Of a DNA stretch of 8,862 nucleotides, positions 1 through 6,412 are shown one piece after another. The position numbers and the translations under genes were made by a program. The stretch comes from Melioribacter sp. Lineage in GTDB: Bacteria > Bacteroidota > Ignavibacteria > Ignavibacteriales > Melioribacteraceae. The DNA is taken from contig JAENZU010000109.1 of the NCBI GenBank assembly GCA_016841125.1, positions 1 to 8,862 of the forward strand, written 5' to 3'. The notes under the pieces are model-generated. The model had not been told where the DNA came from. It worked only from the letters and a program-made list of their open reading frames with translations, and searched no databases. Within the stretch, counting starts at the first letter, position 1. Each line of letters begins with the position of its first letter.

Positions 1-175
1 TGAGTACAGAAAAAAAATTGAGTATCTCAGAAAAAAGAAAGAGGAATTAAAAGTTAAACTCGACAAACTAAAAAACTCTAGCGATGATGTCTGGGAGGAA
101 TTAAGCAAAGGTATAGAGAATAGTATGGAAGAGATGAAAAAGTCATTCGATGAAGCAAAAGCAAAATTGAATTAA
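1..175 (+). CDS. C-terminal end of a coiled-coil protein, probably sll1863-type stress response family (5' end outside window)
   Basis: The frame is open from base 2 to a TAA at 173-175 and gives 57 residues rich in Lys and Glu. The first part has heptad-like spacing (KIEYLRKKKEELKVKLDKL). A second amphipathic stretch contains the pattern DVWEELSKGIENSMEEMKKSF and ends AKAKLN. Small coiled-coil proteins of the sll1863-like family, usually about 90-110 residues, end in a very similar 'D-W-L--GIE-A---LK-AF--A--K' pattern, so about half of the protein is probably seen here. Its biochemical role is not established; family members are annotated as stress-related. The gene converges with the GNAT-like gene at 224-1351, with a hairpin between them. 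The identification is from memory of the family pattern; a generic coiled-coil protein is the alternative. Confidence 0.65.
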   Translation, partial: EYRKKIEYLRKKKEELKVKLDKLKNSSDDVWEELSKGIENSMEEMKKSFDEAKAKLN

Positions 176-181
176 TAACCC

Positions 182-217
182 TATTGAAGCCCGGATATTT
201 ATTCCGGGTATTCAATA
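182..217. terminator. Hairpin terminator shared by two convergent genes
   Basis: An inverted repeat fills the 48-bp gap between the convergent genes. The outer arms are TATTGAA (182-188) and TTCAATA (211-217), and the inner arms CCCGGA (190-195) and TCCGGG (203-208) close a 7-nt loop. The symmetric stem can serve both strands. A U-rich stretch (TATTATTTGATCATTTTTTT) follows on the plus strand, but not directly after the stem, so termination strength is uncertain. Confidence 0.6.
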
Positions 218-223
218 TAAATA

Positions 224-1351
224 TTATTTGATCATTTTTTTATAGCAACGTCTTCTTTTATGCTGTCTGGTATCAAAGAAGCGCCATTGAGCTTGAACTT
301 TTGTGTTGTCTTCCAATTCCCGATTAGTTTCAACAATTTTAATATTATTTTTTATTACCACTTTATTTGTCTCATTAATTAATATTGCATTAACACCTTT
401 ATCCTGTAAATCGGGTCTAACCGCTGTGAGATACAAATCCAATCTAGTGTTATTTTTCATTGCTTTAAGAACACTTATAAATCCAAACGGAAATAATTTT
501 CCGTTACACTTCTGAAATGCTTTCGATAGTGAGGGCATCGTTATTCCAAATGCCGCAACTTTATTGTTTTCATCAAGAACAACCGGGACATATTCAGGAA
601 TAATAAAACCAAAGTACTGTTTAACGTACATATCTATTTGTTTGTCGGATAATTCAACAAAACCATATAAATCCCGGTAAGCTTCGTTAATCAGGTAAAA
701 TATTTCTCGTGCATAGGGCAGCATCTCTTTCGATTTTTTCACTTTTAAAAGTGACAACTTATTCCTTTTCAGTGCGATTTCGGCAATCCTGCTAATTTTT
801 TCAGGTATAGCATCATCGCCCATTGTAACTTGAAATTCAACCCAATCGATGTCCTTTATATAACCTGCCTTTTCAATATAATTAGGGTAGTAGGGGAAAT
901 TATAAATAGCGCCAAGTGTACTGAGTTCCTCAAATCCTTCAATTAGAGTTCCCTCAGAATCCATATCTGTAAACCCGAGCGGACCGTGAATATCCTCCAT
1001 CCCTTTTTCGGCAGCCCATTTTTCCGCAGCCTCTAACAACAATTTTGGAACCTCCGGATCGTCAATAAAATCGAACCAGCCAAAGCGGGCAGATTTCTTA
1101 TTCCATTTTTCATTGTATTTGTGATGGATAATTCCCGCTATTCTGCCGACTATTTTGCCGTCAATATATGCAAGCCAGTATTTGGATTCGCAAAAATCGA
1201 ATGCGGGATTTTTATCACTCCGAAGTAAAAACACTTCCTCTTTTTTTAACGGTGGCACCCAATACTTATTACCCGAAAATAGTTGATAATGAAAATCAAC
1301 AAACTTTTTAATATCCTTTAACGAAGATATTTCTCTTATCTTTACTTTCAT
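224..1351 (-). CDS. Two-lobed GNAT-like N-acyltransferase family protein, 375 aa
   Basis: The protein has the layout of a large GNAT-like family common in Bacteroidota relatives and distantly like E. coli YghO. The N-terminal lobe carries the usual opening (WVPPLKKEEVFLLRSDKNPAF, about residues 31-51). A GNAT-like strand pair follows (YWLAYIDGKIVGRIAGIIHHKYNE, 58-81), then ARFGWFDFIDDPEV (88-101) and a helix ending in HGPLGFTDMDSEG (122-134). The C-terminal lobe has a second GNAT-like core: VPVVLDENNKVAAFGITMPSLS (255-276), then LYLTAVRPDLQDKGVNAILI (306-325), whose RPDLQDKG resembles the acetyl-CoA pyrophosphate loop, then ETNRELEDN (341-349). Acyl transfer from an acyl-CoA is the expected chemistry. 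The substrate is unknown, and some members may not be catalytic. There is no signal peptide, so the protein should be cytoplasmic. The ATG has an AGGA-like site at 1357-1360, 5 nt upstream. It is a stand-alone gene. Confidence 0.8.
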   Translation of the reverse strand: MKVKIREISSLKDIKKFVDFHYQLFSGNKYWVPPLKKEEVFLLRSDKNPAFDFCESKYWLAYIDGKIVGRIAGIIHHKYNEKWNKKSARFGWFDFIDDPEVPKLLLEAAEKWAAEKGMEDIHGPLGFTDMDSEGTLIEGFEELSTLGAIYNFPYYPNYIEKAGYIKDIDWVEFQVTMGDDAIPEKISRIAEIALKRNKLSLLKVKKSKEMLPYAREIFYLINEAYRDLYGFVELSDKQIDMYVKQYFGFIIPEYVPVVLDENNKVAAFGITMPSLSKAFQKCNGKLFPFGFISVLKAMKNNTRLDLYLTAVRPDLQDKGVNAILINETNKVVIKNNIKIVETNRELEDNTKVQAQWRFFDTRQHKRRRCYKKMIK

Positions 1352-1684
1352 AATATTCCTATAATAAATTTATCAGTCTTAACGTAGAAATTTAAACGGC
1401 AGGTTAATTCAATTGATGAATGCAATAAAAAAAGAAACTGATAAAGTATAAGATTAAAATAATAATTTAAAGGTACTAATATCCATTAAATCAACAAAAC
1501 TGATACACGAGAAAATTAATATTCGAGAACTACGCCCAGCGACAGTTTAACAAATGTATTCAATAATAATAAGTAAACAGCAAAAAGATTTTTCTTTTCG
1601 GATATAAAATTTTTTCGTAATTATATCAGCTTTATTTTTAGGAATATGTAAAATAACTTTTGTGTTGAGGAATAAAAAAAACAT
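1352..1684. other. Divergent intergenic region, 333 bp, AT-rich
   Basis: This gap must hold the promoters of the minus-strand GNAT-like gene and the plus-strand YkgJ-type gene. I found no open reading frame of coding character and no RNA gene. One AT-only hairpin is visible (AAAAGA 1583-1588, TCTTTT 1593-1598, 4-nt loop); it is too weak to name. AGGA for the left gene lies at 1357-1360 on the minus strand, and GAGG for the right gene at 1667-1670. No convincing promoter boxes were recognised. Confidence 0.5.
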
Positions 1685-2041
1685 ATGGAAATCAATAATC
1701 CTTGCATTACGTGCGGCGCATGCTGTGCTTCATTCAGGGTTTCATTTTATTGGGGCGAATGCAGCAATGGATTCGGGCGGGTTCCCGCAGAACTAACCGA
1801 AGAAGTTACACAATTTAGAAGAGCAATGATTGGAACAACAGGCAAGAATTTAAAGTGTGTTGCACTTACCGGCGAAATTGGTAACTGCGTTAGCTGTTCA
1901 ATTTACGAAGTACGTTCGTCAGTATGCCGTGAATTTGCGTTTTCCTGGCAGGATGGAGTGCAAAACGAAAGATGCGATTCATCTCGTGTTGCTCACGGTC
2001 TTTCGCCATTAAAGCCTTCAGGAGGCAGAAAAGCAGCATAA
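1685..2041 (+). CDS. ykgJ: YkgJ family cysteine-cluster protein (CxxCxxCC), 118 aa
   Basis: The protein begins with the family signature PCITCGACCASFRVSFYWGE, giving C7-x2-C10-x2-C13-C14. Further cysteines are C58, C68, C71 (VSCSIYEVRSS), C81 (VCREF) and C97 (NERCDSSRVAHGL). This is the UPF0153/PF03692 arrangement, predicted to bind a zinc ion or an Fe-S cluster. The biochemical function is not established. The length of about 110-120 residues and the internal motifs closely match the short proteobacterial YkgJ type (VPAELTE, FRRAMIGT, SCSIYEVRSSVCREF, NERC), as far as I recall that family. No signal peptide or membrane segment is seen, so it should be cytoplasmic. The coding bases look more GC-rich than the flanks. 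GAGG at 1667-1670 lies 14 nt before the ATG, a long spacing across an A-run. It is probably transcribed alone. Confidence 0.9.
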   Translation: MEINNPCITCGACCASFRVSFYWGECSNGFGRVPAELTEEVTQFRRAMIGTTGKNLKCVALTGEIGNCVSCSIYEVRSSVCREFAFSWQDGVQNERCDSSRVAHGLSPLKPSGGRKAA

Positions 2042-2099
2042 TTTATTATCAGAGATTTTATCAAAATCTAATCCTATATTATTTTATATATATATTTTT

Positions 2100-2130
2100 A
2101 AGGGTAAGCTTTTTTAGCTCAATTTCCCTT
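2100..2130. terminator. Weak hairpin between the YkgJ-type gene and the lipoprotein gene
   Basis: AAGGG (2100-2104) can pair with CCCTT (2126-2130), with inner AGCT (2107-2110) and AGCT (2116-2119) closing a T5 loop. A second AT-rich hairpin lies upstream (AGATTTT 2053-2059, AAAATCT 2063-2069). Neither is followed by a proper U-tract. They may be weak termination or leader structures. Confidence 0.25.
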
Positions 2131-2161
2131 GTTTATGGTTAAAAATTAAACCGGAGTTAAA

Positions 2162-2413
2162 ATGAAAAATACAGGGAAGTTTCTATTTTTATTGTTAGTA
2201 TTTTTATTTTTTATGAATGGCTGTTCGAAGAACCCAACATTTACAAAACACCAGCCGTTTGTTGTTGAAAGTACGGCGCCCATTAGCGATAGTGTATCTA
2301 AATACATTACAAAAAGAGGCGATTTTCTATCAGCACCGGCAGTTATTTATGCGCCGGCAGGAATGTTTGAAGTTGGCGATACGATTTATTTAAGCAAAAC
2401 TCATCCTAAGTAG
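2162..2413 (+). CDS. Small predicted lipoprotein, 83 aa, function unknown
   Basis: The N-terminus is a clear type II signal peptide: a short basic start (MKNTGK), a hydrophobic run (FLFLLLVFLFFM, about residues 7-18) and a lipobox-like NGC with Cys21 as the predicted acylated residue. The mature part is only about 63 residues. It has no family I recognise and no large domain; near its end it has a short pattern APAGMFEVGDTIYLSKTHP that suggests a few beta strands. It should be anchored in a membrane on the periplasmic side. A good ribosome site, GGAG at 2153-2156, lies 5 nt before the ATG, which supports this start. It has its own upstream gap of 120 bp and is followed by an inverted-repeat region, so it is probably monocistronic. 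Function cannot be assigned. Confidence 0.75.
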   Translation: MKNTGKFLFLLLVFLFFMNGCSKNPTFTKHQPFVVESTAPISDSVSKYITKRGDFLSAPAVIYAPAGMFEVGDTIYLSKTHPK

Positions 2414-2431
2414 AATGCCAAAATAAAAATT

Positions 2432-2493
2432 ATGCGGGTAAAAAGATTAATCAACGGCATAGATCTATTACCCTTTAATAATCTTTATCGCAT
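2432..2493 (+). terminator. Overlapping alternative hairpins after the lipoprotein gene; candidate terminator or small structured RNA
   Basis: Structure 1 pairs GGGTAA (2436-2441) with TTACCC (2468-2473), with AGAT/ATCT (2444-2447, 2463-2466) inside, and is followed by the U-rich stretch TTTAATAATCTTTA. Structure 2 pairs ATGCG (2432-2436) with CGCAT (2489-2493), and AAAGATTA (2442-2449) with TAATCTTT (2479-2486). The two share bases, so they are largely mutually exclusive, or could form a pseudoknot in part. Its place directly after a stop codon (2411-2413) makes a terminator the plainest reading. Confidence 0.4.
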
Positions 2494-2579
2494 TTCAAAT
2501 GTTCATTTAATACAATTTCTTTAGATACACTTAGCAACTAAAACCGCACTTCTATTAAAATTTCAAGATAGATAAGCGA

Positions 2580-2587
2580 TATATTTG
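2580..2587 (+). promoter_or_regulatory. Possible -7 promoter box (TATATTTG)
   Basis: The sequence matches the Bacteroidota -7 consensus TAnnTTTG, but no convincing -33 TTG box lies at the right distance. It is about 240 bp upstream of the response-regulator gene. An 8-bp match in AT-rich DNA can arise by chance. Confidence 0.2.
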
Positions 2588-2705
2588 AAAAAACATTCAT
2601 CAGGCTTACTTAAGGTCACAAGATGGGGCTGGCGGAAAAAATAATAAAGTTACAAATTCTTTAAAAAAACGATCATTTTCGATGATTATCCACACTCCAA
2701 AATTC

Positions 2706-2725
2706 TTGTAGTAAATTTACTACAA
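2706..2725. promoter_or_regulatory. Perfect 20-bp palindrome, candidate operator upstream of the response-regulator gene
   Basis: The half TTGTAGTAAA (2706-2715) is followed directly by its exact reverse complement TTTACTACAA (2716-2725). A further CTACAA occurs at 2743-2748, 23 bp from the same element within the palindrome (2720-2725), roughly two helical turns. This geometry suits a dimeric DNA-binding protein. The TGTA/TACA elements recall BlaI/MecI-type operators, but the usual inner order (TACA then TGTA) is reversed here, so I do not assign a regulator. The A-run after it is not a U-tract for plus-strand termination. It lies about 100 bp before the gene at 2827. Confidence 0.4.
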
Positions 2726-2826
2726 AAAAAATAGAAAAAGACCTACAAGGATTTCATTAAAAGTGCTACAGCGCGAATATATTCACTTGAGTATATTGCT
2801 CTTAGTAAAATAATGTTGAGAATATT

Positions 2827-3222
2827 ATGCTAAAAAATATACTGATTATCGATGATTCAAAATTGATGCGCGAGAGAATCCATTTTCTGTTAAAAGAATT
2901 TCAATCAAGCTGCAATATAATTGAAGCAGCCGATTCCTTTGAAGGGGAAAGGCTGGTTAAACAAATAAAACCGGAAATAGTTATACTCGACATCAGCATG
3001 CCGGAAAGAAACGGAATTGAATTTCTGTATGCTTTGAAAGGAAATTATGATAATTCCACTATCATCGTGTTTACAAATTTTTCTTCAGATTTATACAAAC
3101 AAAAAGTTGAAGAACTTGGCGCATCTTACTTCTTGAGTAAACACGAAGATATTGAAAGTTTACAAATCATTGTTGGGAAAATATTAACTAACGGTAATGA
3201 CCGTAGAGCCTCCGGATTTTAA
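2827..3222 (+). CDS. Stand-alone response regulator receiver (REC) protein, CheY-like, 131 aa
   Basis: A single receiver domain fills the protein. Acidic residues D9 and D10 (ILIIDDSKLMRE) bind Mg2+, D55 (IVILDISMPERNG) is the phospho-acceptor, and T83 (IIVFTN) and K105 (FLSKHED) are the conserved switch residues. All five key positions are present, so it should be phosphorylatable. No output domain follows; after about residue 120 only a short polar tail (NGNDRRASGF) remains. It therefore acts through protein contact, or as a phosphate carrier in a relay, rather than by binding DNA. No kinase is adjacent; the nearest is at 5006-6412, with two genes between. A weak GAG at 2818-2820 precedes the ATG by 6 nt. 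The upstream gap carries a palindrome that may be its operator. Confidence 0.92.
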   Translation: MLKNILIIDDSKLMRERIHFLLKEFQSSCNIIEAADSFEGERLVKQIKPEIVILDISMPERNGIEFLYALKGNYDNSTIIVFTNFSSDLYKQKVEELGASYFLSKHEDIESLQIIVGKILTNGNDRRASGF

Positions 3223-3326
3223 TGCTCGAATTTTTTGAAAAACAATCATTATAATTTGTTCTTTTACATTAACTATCTGCGTTATTTCAAATCAATACTT
3301 TACACCATTGTAACCTTAATGTTCAT

Positions 3327-3334
3327 TAATTTTG
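3327..3334 (+). promoter_or_regulatory. Possible -7 promoter box (TAATTTTG) before the NTF2-like gene
   Basis: The sequence matches TAnnTTTG. A TTG at 3308-3310, 16 bp upstream, could serve as the -33 element. Transcription would start roughly 150 bp before the ATG at 3492. The rest of the 3223-3428 gap is AT-rich and shows nothing else. The match may be chance. Confidence 0.27.
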
Positions 3335-3491
3335 AAAGATCGAGTATTTTTGGAATATCGGCTGCTAGTGATAAAGAATTGGATCAAACTCATTTATACT
3401 AGAATAAACTACAATTAATTGAGTATGTGTGAAAAATATTGCTCATTTAATTAAAACCAATTCAACTAGTGCGTTAAAATACGGAGGCAGG

Positions 3492-3938
3492 ATGAAAGTA
3501 AAAGCATTATTAACAATTTCACTAATTTTAGTATTATTTTACAGCGGGCAAACTCTAAAAGCCCAAGAAACAGCAGCAAAAGTTTCAACAGGCGAAAAAC
3601 TGGAGCGTGAATTTTGGAATGCAATGAAAACAAACGATATGAAATGGTTGGAGAAAAAAGTTGTCAAAAATTTTCAGTCTCTTCACCCGGATGGTTCACG
3701 CAGCAAAAAAGAAGAATTAGATTTAATCAGTAAACTGAATTTGGGACCTTACAAACTTACTGATTTTGTTGTAACACAGGAAGATGATGTAATAATTGTA
3801 ACTTACTTTGTATCGGTGGAGGAGACCATAAAAGGTGAAAAGCTTCCCACTAAGCCAGCTGCAAGATTGAGTGTATGGATGAAAGTAAAAGATGATTGGA
3901 TGTTAGCCACACATGCGAACCTCAATCCTATGAAATAA
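3492..3938 (+). CDS. Exported NTF2-like protein (DUF4440/SnoaL-like), 148 aa
   Basis: The N-terminus is a signal peptide: MKVK, a hydrophobic core (ALLTISLILVLFYSG, about residues 5-19) and a polar end TLKAQE, with cleavage likely near residue 25, so the mature protein is periplasmic or secreted. The mature part follows the NTF2-like cone fold seen in DUF4440 proteins. A helix with an 'EREFWNAMKTNDMKWLEKKV' pattern (38-57) is followed by 'NFQSLHPDGSRSKKEEL' (60-76), strands FVVTQEDDVIIVTYFVSVEE (92-111), and the family ending SVWMKVKDDWMLATHANLNP (127-146). Members range from enzymes to ligand-binding proteins, and no function can be given. I place the start at ATG 3492 because GGAGG (3483-3487) lies directly upstream and the signal peptide begins there. 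An in-frame GTG at 3429 would add 21 residues in front of the signal peptide and has no such site. Confidence 0.8.
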   Translation: MKVKALLTISLILVLFYSGQTLKAQETAAKVSTGEKLEREFWNAMKTNDMKWLEKKVVKNFQSLHPDGSRSKKEELDLISKLNLGPYKLTDFVVTQEDDVIIVTYFVSVEETIKGEKLPTKPAARLSVWMKVKDDWMLATHANLNPMK

Positions 3939-3954
3939 GTTTTTCTTATTCCCT

Positions 3955-4003
3955 CCACTTTGACCCGGAAGCTAAATGTATACGGGTTTTATTTTTAAAG
4001 TGG
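3955..4003 (+). terminator. Rho-independent terminator after the NTF2-like gene
   Basis: ACCCG (3963-3967) pairs with CGGGT (3983-3987), directly followed by TTTTATTTTT. An outer pair CCACTTT (3955-3961) and AAAGTGG (3997-4003) encloses both stem and U-tract. The hairpin starts about 17 bp after the stop codon. This separates the NTF2-like gene from the CDF operon. Confidence 0.65.
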
Positions 4004-4087
4004 CTCAATTTTAAAGTATACTCTTATATTAAAAGATTTCCAGCTTAATTAATAATTTCATTTAATATAACAATTACTACTTGATAA

Positions 4088-4981
4088 ATGCATTCGCACG
4101 ATCATAACCGTACTCAGGTAAATTATAGCAAAGTTTTTTTAATTGGAATAATTTTAAACGCTGTTTACGTAGCTGTGGAACTCACATTTGGTATAATTAT
4201 AAATTCAATGTCGCTGATAGCAGATGCCGGGCACAATTTCAGTGATGTATTAGGATTGATTCTCGCATGGGGCGCCAGTTATTTGGCATCAACCGCCGTT
4301 ACAAAAAAGAAAACGTACGGCATGAGAAAATCTACGATTTTAGCCGCACTATTCAACTCGATAATATTATTTGCAGCCGTTGGGGCAATATTAATTGAAT
4401 CTGTAAGAAAAATTTCTGAACCGCAGCCGGTCGGCGGCACGGAAATTATGATTGTTGCCGGAATCGGAGTAATAATCAATACAATAACCGCAATGCTTTT
4501 CATAAAAGGGAGTAAGAAAGACTTAAATATTAAAGGTGCTTTTCTTCATATGGCAGCAGATGCGGGTATCTCATTGGGTGTTGTTGCTGCAGGCTTAGTA
4601 ATTAATTTAACCGGCTATTTTATTATCGATCCTATTTTCAGTATAATTATTGTAATAATAATTACAATGGGCACGTGGAGTTTGATGAAAGATTCCTTTA
4701 TGTTATCGATGGATGCAGTACCTGAAGGTATCAACTACAAAGAAGTTGAAAACTATTTCCTTTCTCTCAGTGGAGTTGAGGAAGTTCACGATCTCCACAT
4801 TTGGGCAATGAGCACTACCGAAAATGCACTCACAGTGCATTTGGTTGTTCCCAAAGATCCAGGTAATGATTTCTTAAAAAGAATTTGCAATGAGTTAAAA
4901 AATAAATTTTCGATCGATCATCCAACAATTCAAATTGAAAAATTTTCATCATCGAGTAATTGTGAAACGAACAGTGTGTAA
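4088..4981 (+). CDS. Cation diffusion facilitator (CDF) metal efflux transporter, CzcD/ZitB type, 297 aa
   Basis: This is a full-length CDF antiporter that should export Zn2+ (possibly Cd2+, Co2+ or others) from the cytoplasm using the proton gradient. Membrane helices begin at about residue 16. The paired HxxxD metal sites are present: H49-x3-D53 in SLIADAGHNFSDV (helix 2) and H154-x3-D158 in GAFLHMAADAGIS (helix 5). The N-terminus HSHDHN is His-rich, as is usual for Zn-type members. The C-terminal cytoplasmic domain starts near residue 205 and has the typical GVEEVHDLHIWAMSTTENALTVHLVVP (230-256) and HPTIQIE (278-284), ending SSSNCETNSV. The start codon has no strong ribosome site. The kinase gene follows by 24 bp and is probably co-transcribed. 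A diverged second copy of the last 64 codons lies at 6412-6605, so the present 3' end may have been acquired together with the kinase. Confidence 0.93.
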   Translation: MHSHDHNRTQVNYSKVFLIGIILNAVYVAVELTFGIIINSMSLIADAGHNFSDVLGLILAWGASYLASTAVTKKKTYGMRKSTILAALFNSIILFAAVGAILIESVRKISEPQPVGGTEIMIVAGIGVIINTITAMLFIKGSKKDLNIKGAFLHMAADAGISLGVVAAGLVINLTGYFIIDPIFSIIIVIIITMGTWSLMKDSFMLSMDAVPEGINYKEVENYFLSLSGVEEVHDLHIWAMSTTENALTVHLVVPKDPGNDFLKRICNELKNKFSIDHPTIQIEKFSSSSNCETNSV

Positions 4982-5005
4982 AAATTATTAGGGGTAAAAT
5001 TTTAA

Positions 5006-6412
5006 ATGGAAATAAGTAAAATTACACTTTCATTTAATGGGGACTTGGAGCAGCATTTCTTAGATCACTACTTCGAAAAGAACAAAACGCAGATCAGAAT
5101 AGCACTGGTAATCGGAATGTTTATCTATGCTGCGTTTGGATTCCTAGATAGCCAAGTTATTCCGGAATATAAAACTCAATTTCACGCTCTTCGTTTTTTA
5201 TTAGTAATACCGCTGGCTTACATTGCTCTTCTATTATCGTATTTAAAGAATGCACAGAAATTTATTCAACCACTCTTGGGGCTTGCAGTTTTTGTTGGAG
5301 GTATCGCAATTGTCTATATGATCACAATTGCCCCTCAGAATATAAGCGATAGTTACTATGCCGGATTGATGCTGATCTTTATTTACGGTTATGCTTTTCT
5401 GAGAGTCAGGTTTGTGTATGCCACTGCAGCCGGCTGGCTAATAGTTGCCGCATACGAAATTTCATCTATTTATATAATTGAAGTACCGTACGAAACTTTT
5501 ATTAACAATAATTTCTTTTTCATTACCGCAAATCTGTTAGGTATGTTCTCAAGCTACACTATCGAATATTTTATTCGAAAAGAATTTATAGCCTCGTATC
5601 AACTTGAGAAAGAAAGAAAAAAGGTAATAGAAGTAAATCAAAACTTAGAACAAACAGTAGATGAAAGGACTGTAGAACTCAAAGAAGCAATGAAAAAAGT
5701 TGAGAAGCTCGATCAGATGAAAACGGAATTCATTCATAAGATATCTCATGAAATAAGAACTCCAATAAATGTAGTGCAGAGTGTTGTTGAAATTTTAAAG
5801 GAAGATCTTGATGATGAAAATCAATCGATTAAAGATAGTATCGAAATTCTAAAAGAGGAGAGCCAGAAGCTCATCCGTACGGCTACGCTAATTCTTAATA
5901 TCTCCGAAATTAAATCTGACCTGTACGAGGCTGAGTTCAAAGAGATTGATATTGTGGAACAGATTCTTAATCCGGTCTATCTAAAAATTAGAAAAGAAGC
6001 CGAAGACAAAAAGTTCAAACTTGAAGTTGAAAATACAAGCGATAGAAGTCTATACTATTGTGATTCGTACAGCACAATGCAGATAATTTATGAACTGCTC
6101 AACAATGCAGTGAAATTTACACTTAAAGGAAAAATAAAAGTAATTGTACGAAGCACCGGTAATGGTTCTTTCAGTATATCCATTAATGATACCGGAATCG
6201 GTATGTCCAAAGAATTTTTGCAAAAATCTTATCTGCTTTTTTTGCAGGAAGAGAATTCCTATACACGAGAATTTGAGGGATTGGGCTTAGGACTTACGCT
6301 CGTAAAAGATTACTGTAAGTTAAATAAAATTGATATTTCTGTTGAGAGACAAAAAAATTTAGGCACGCAAGTTACACTTCTATTCAATAACGGAAATCAA
6401 AAAGTTTTGTGA
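5006..6412 (+). CDS. Membrane sensor histidine kinase with six N-terminal membrane helices, 468 aa
   Basis: Six hydrophobic segments are visible at about residues 30-48, 62-80, 87-108, 117-134, 136-158 and 168-189. They form an integral-membrane sensor with no extracellular domain and no family I can name. A coiled-coil linker (about 197-240) leads to the HisKA domain with phospho-acceptor H248 (KISHEIRTPINVV). The ATPase domain shows the N box ELLNNAVKFT (363-372), the G1 box NDTGIGM (394-400) and the G2 box GLGLGLTLVKDYC (425-437); the kinase looks catalytically intact. The signal could be a membrane-related state, a lipophilic compound or a metal. No receiver domain is attached and no response regulator is adjacent. 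GGGG at 4991-4994 lies 11 nt before the ATG. The gene is 24 bp after the CDF gene on the same strand. Its stop codon (6410-6412) touches a displaced CDF gene end, which suggests it arrived by an insertion into that gene. Confidence 0.92.
   Translation: MEISKITLSFNGDLEQHFLDHYFEKNKTQIRIALVIGMFIYAAFGFLDSQVIPEYKTQFHALRFLLVIPLAYIALLLSYLKNAQKFIQPLLGLAVFVGGIAIVYMITIAPQNISDSYYAGLMLIFIYGYAFLRVRFVYATAAGWLIVAAYEISSIYIIEVPYETFINNNFFFITANLLGMFSSYTIEYFIRKEFIASYQLEKERKKVIEVNQNLEQTVDERTVELKEAMKKVEKLDQMKTEFIHKISHEIRTPINVVQSVVEILKEDLDDENQSIKDSIEILKEESQKLIRTATLILNISEIKSDLYEAEFKEIDIVEQILNPVYLKIRKEAEDKKFKLEVENTSDRSLYYCDSYSTMQIIYELLNNAVKFTLKGKIKVIVRSTGNGSFSISINDTGIGMSKEFLQKSYLLFLQEENSYTREFEGLGLGLTLVKDYCKLNKIDISVERQKNLGTQVTLLFNNGNQKVL

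Larger units (their letters stand above)
2414..2826. other. Intergenic region, 413 bp, with several inverted repeats and no gene
   Basis: No coding frame or known RNA gene is seen. From left to right it holds a pair of overlapping hairpins (2432-2493), a possible promoter box TATATTTG (2580-2587), a short inverted repeat ATCAT/ATGAT (2672-2676 and 2682-2686), and a perfect 20-bp palindrome (2706-2725) with an extra CTACAA half-site at 2743-2748. The last two lie upstream of the response-regulator gene and may control it. Confidence 0.5.

Noticed and set aside
303..515. Plus-strand open frame of 70 codons inside the GNAT-like gene
   Set aside because: It is antisense to a well-supported gene, with composition explained by that gene's codons and no ribosome site or recognisable motif.
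2720..2735. Palindrome followed by an A-run read as a terminator
   Set aside because: On the plus strand the run is A, not U. On the minus strand the U-run precedes the stem, and no minus-strand gene ends there.
3429..3491. GTG at 3429 as the start of the NTF2-like gene
   Set aside because: It would put 21 polar residues before a clear signal peptide and has no ribosome site, whereas ATG 3492 directly follows GGAGG.
4279..4503. Minus-strand open frame of 74 codons inside the CDF gene
   Set aside because: It is the mirror of hydrophobic transporter codons; the CDF motifs on the plus strand are decisive.
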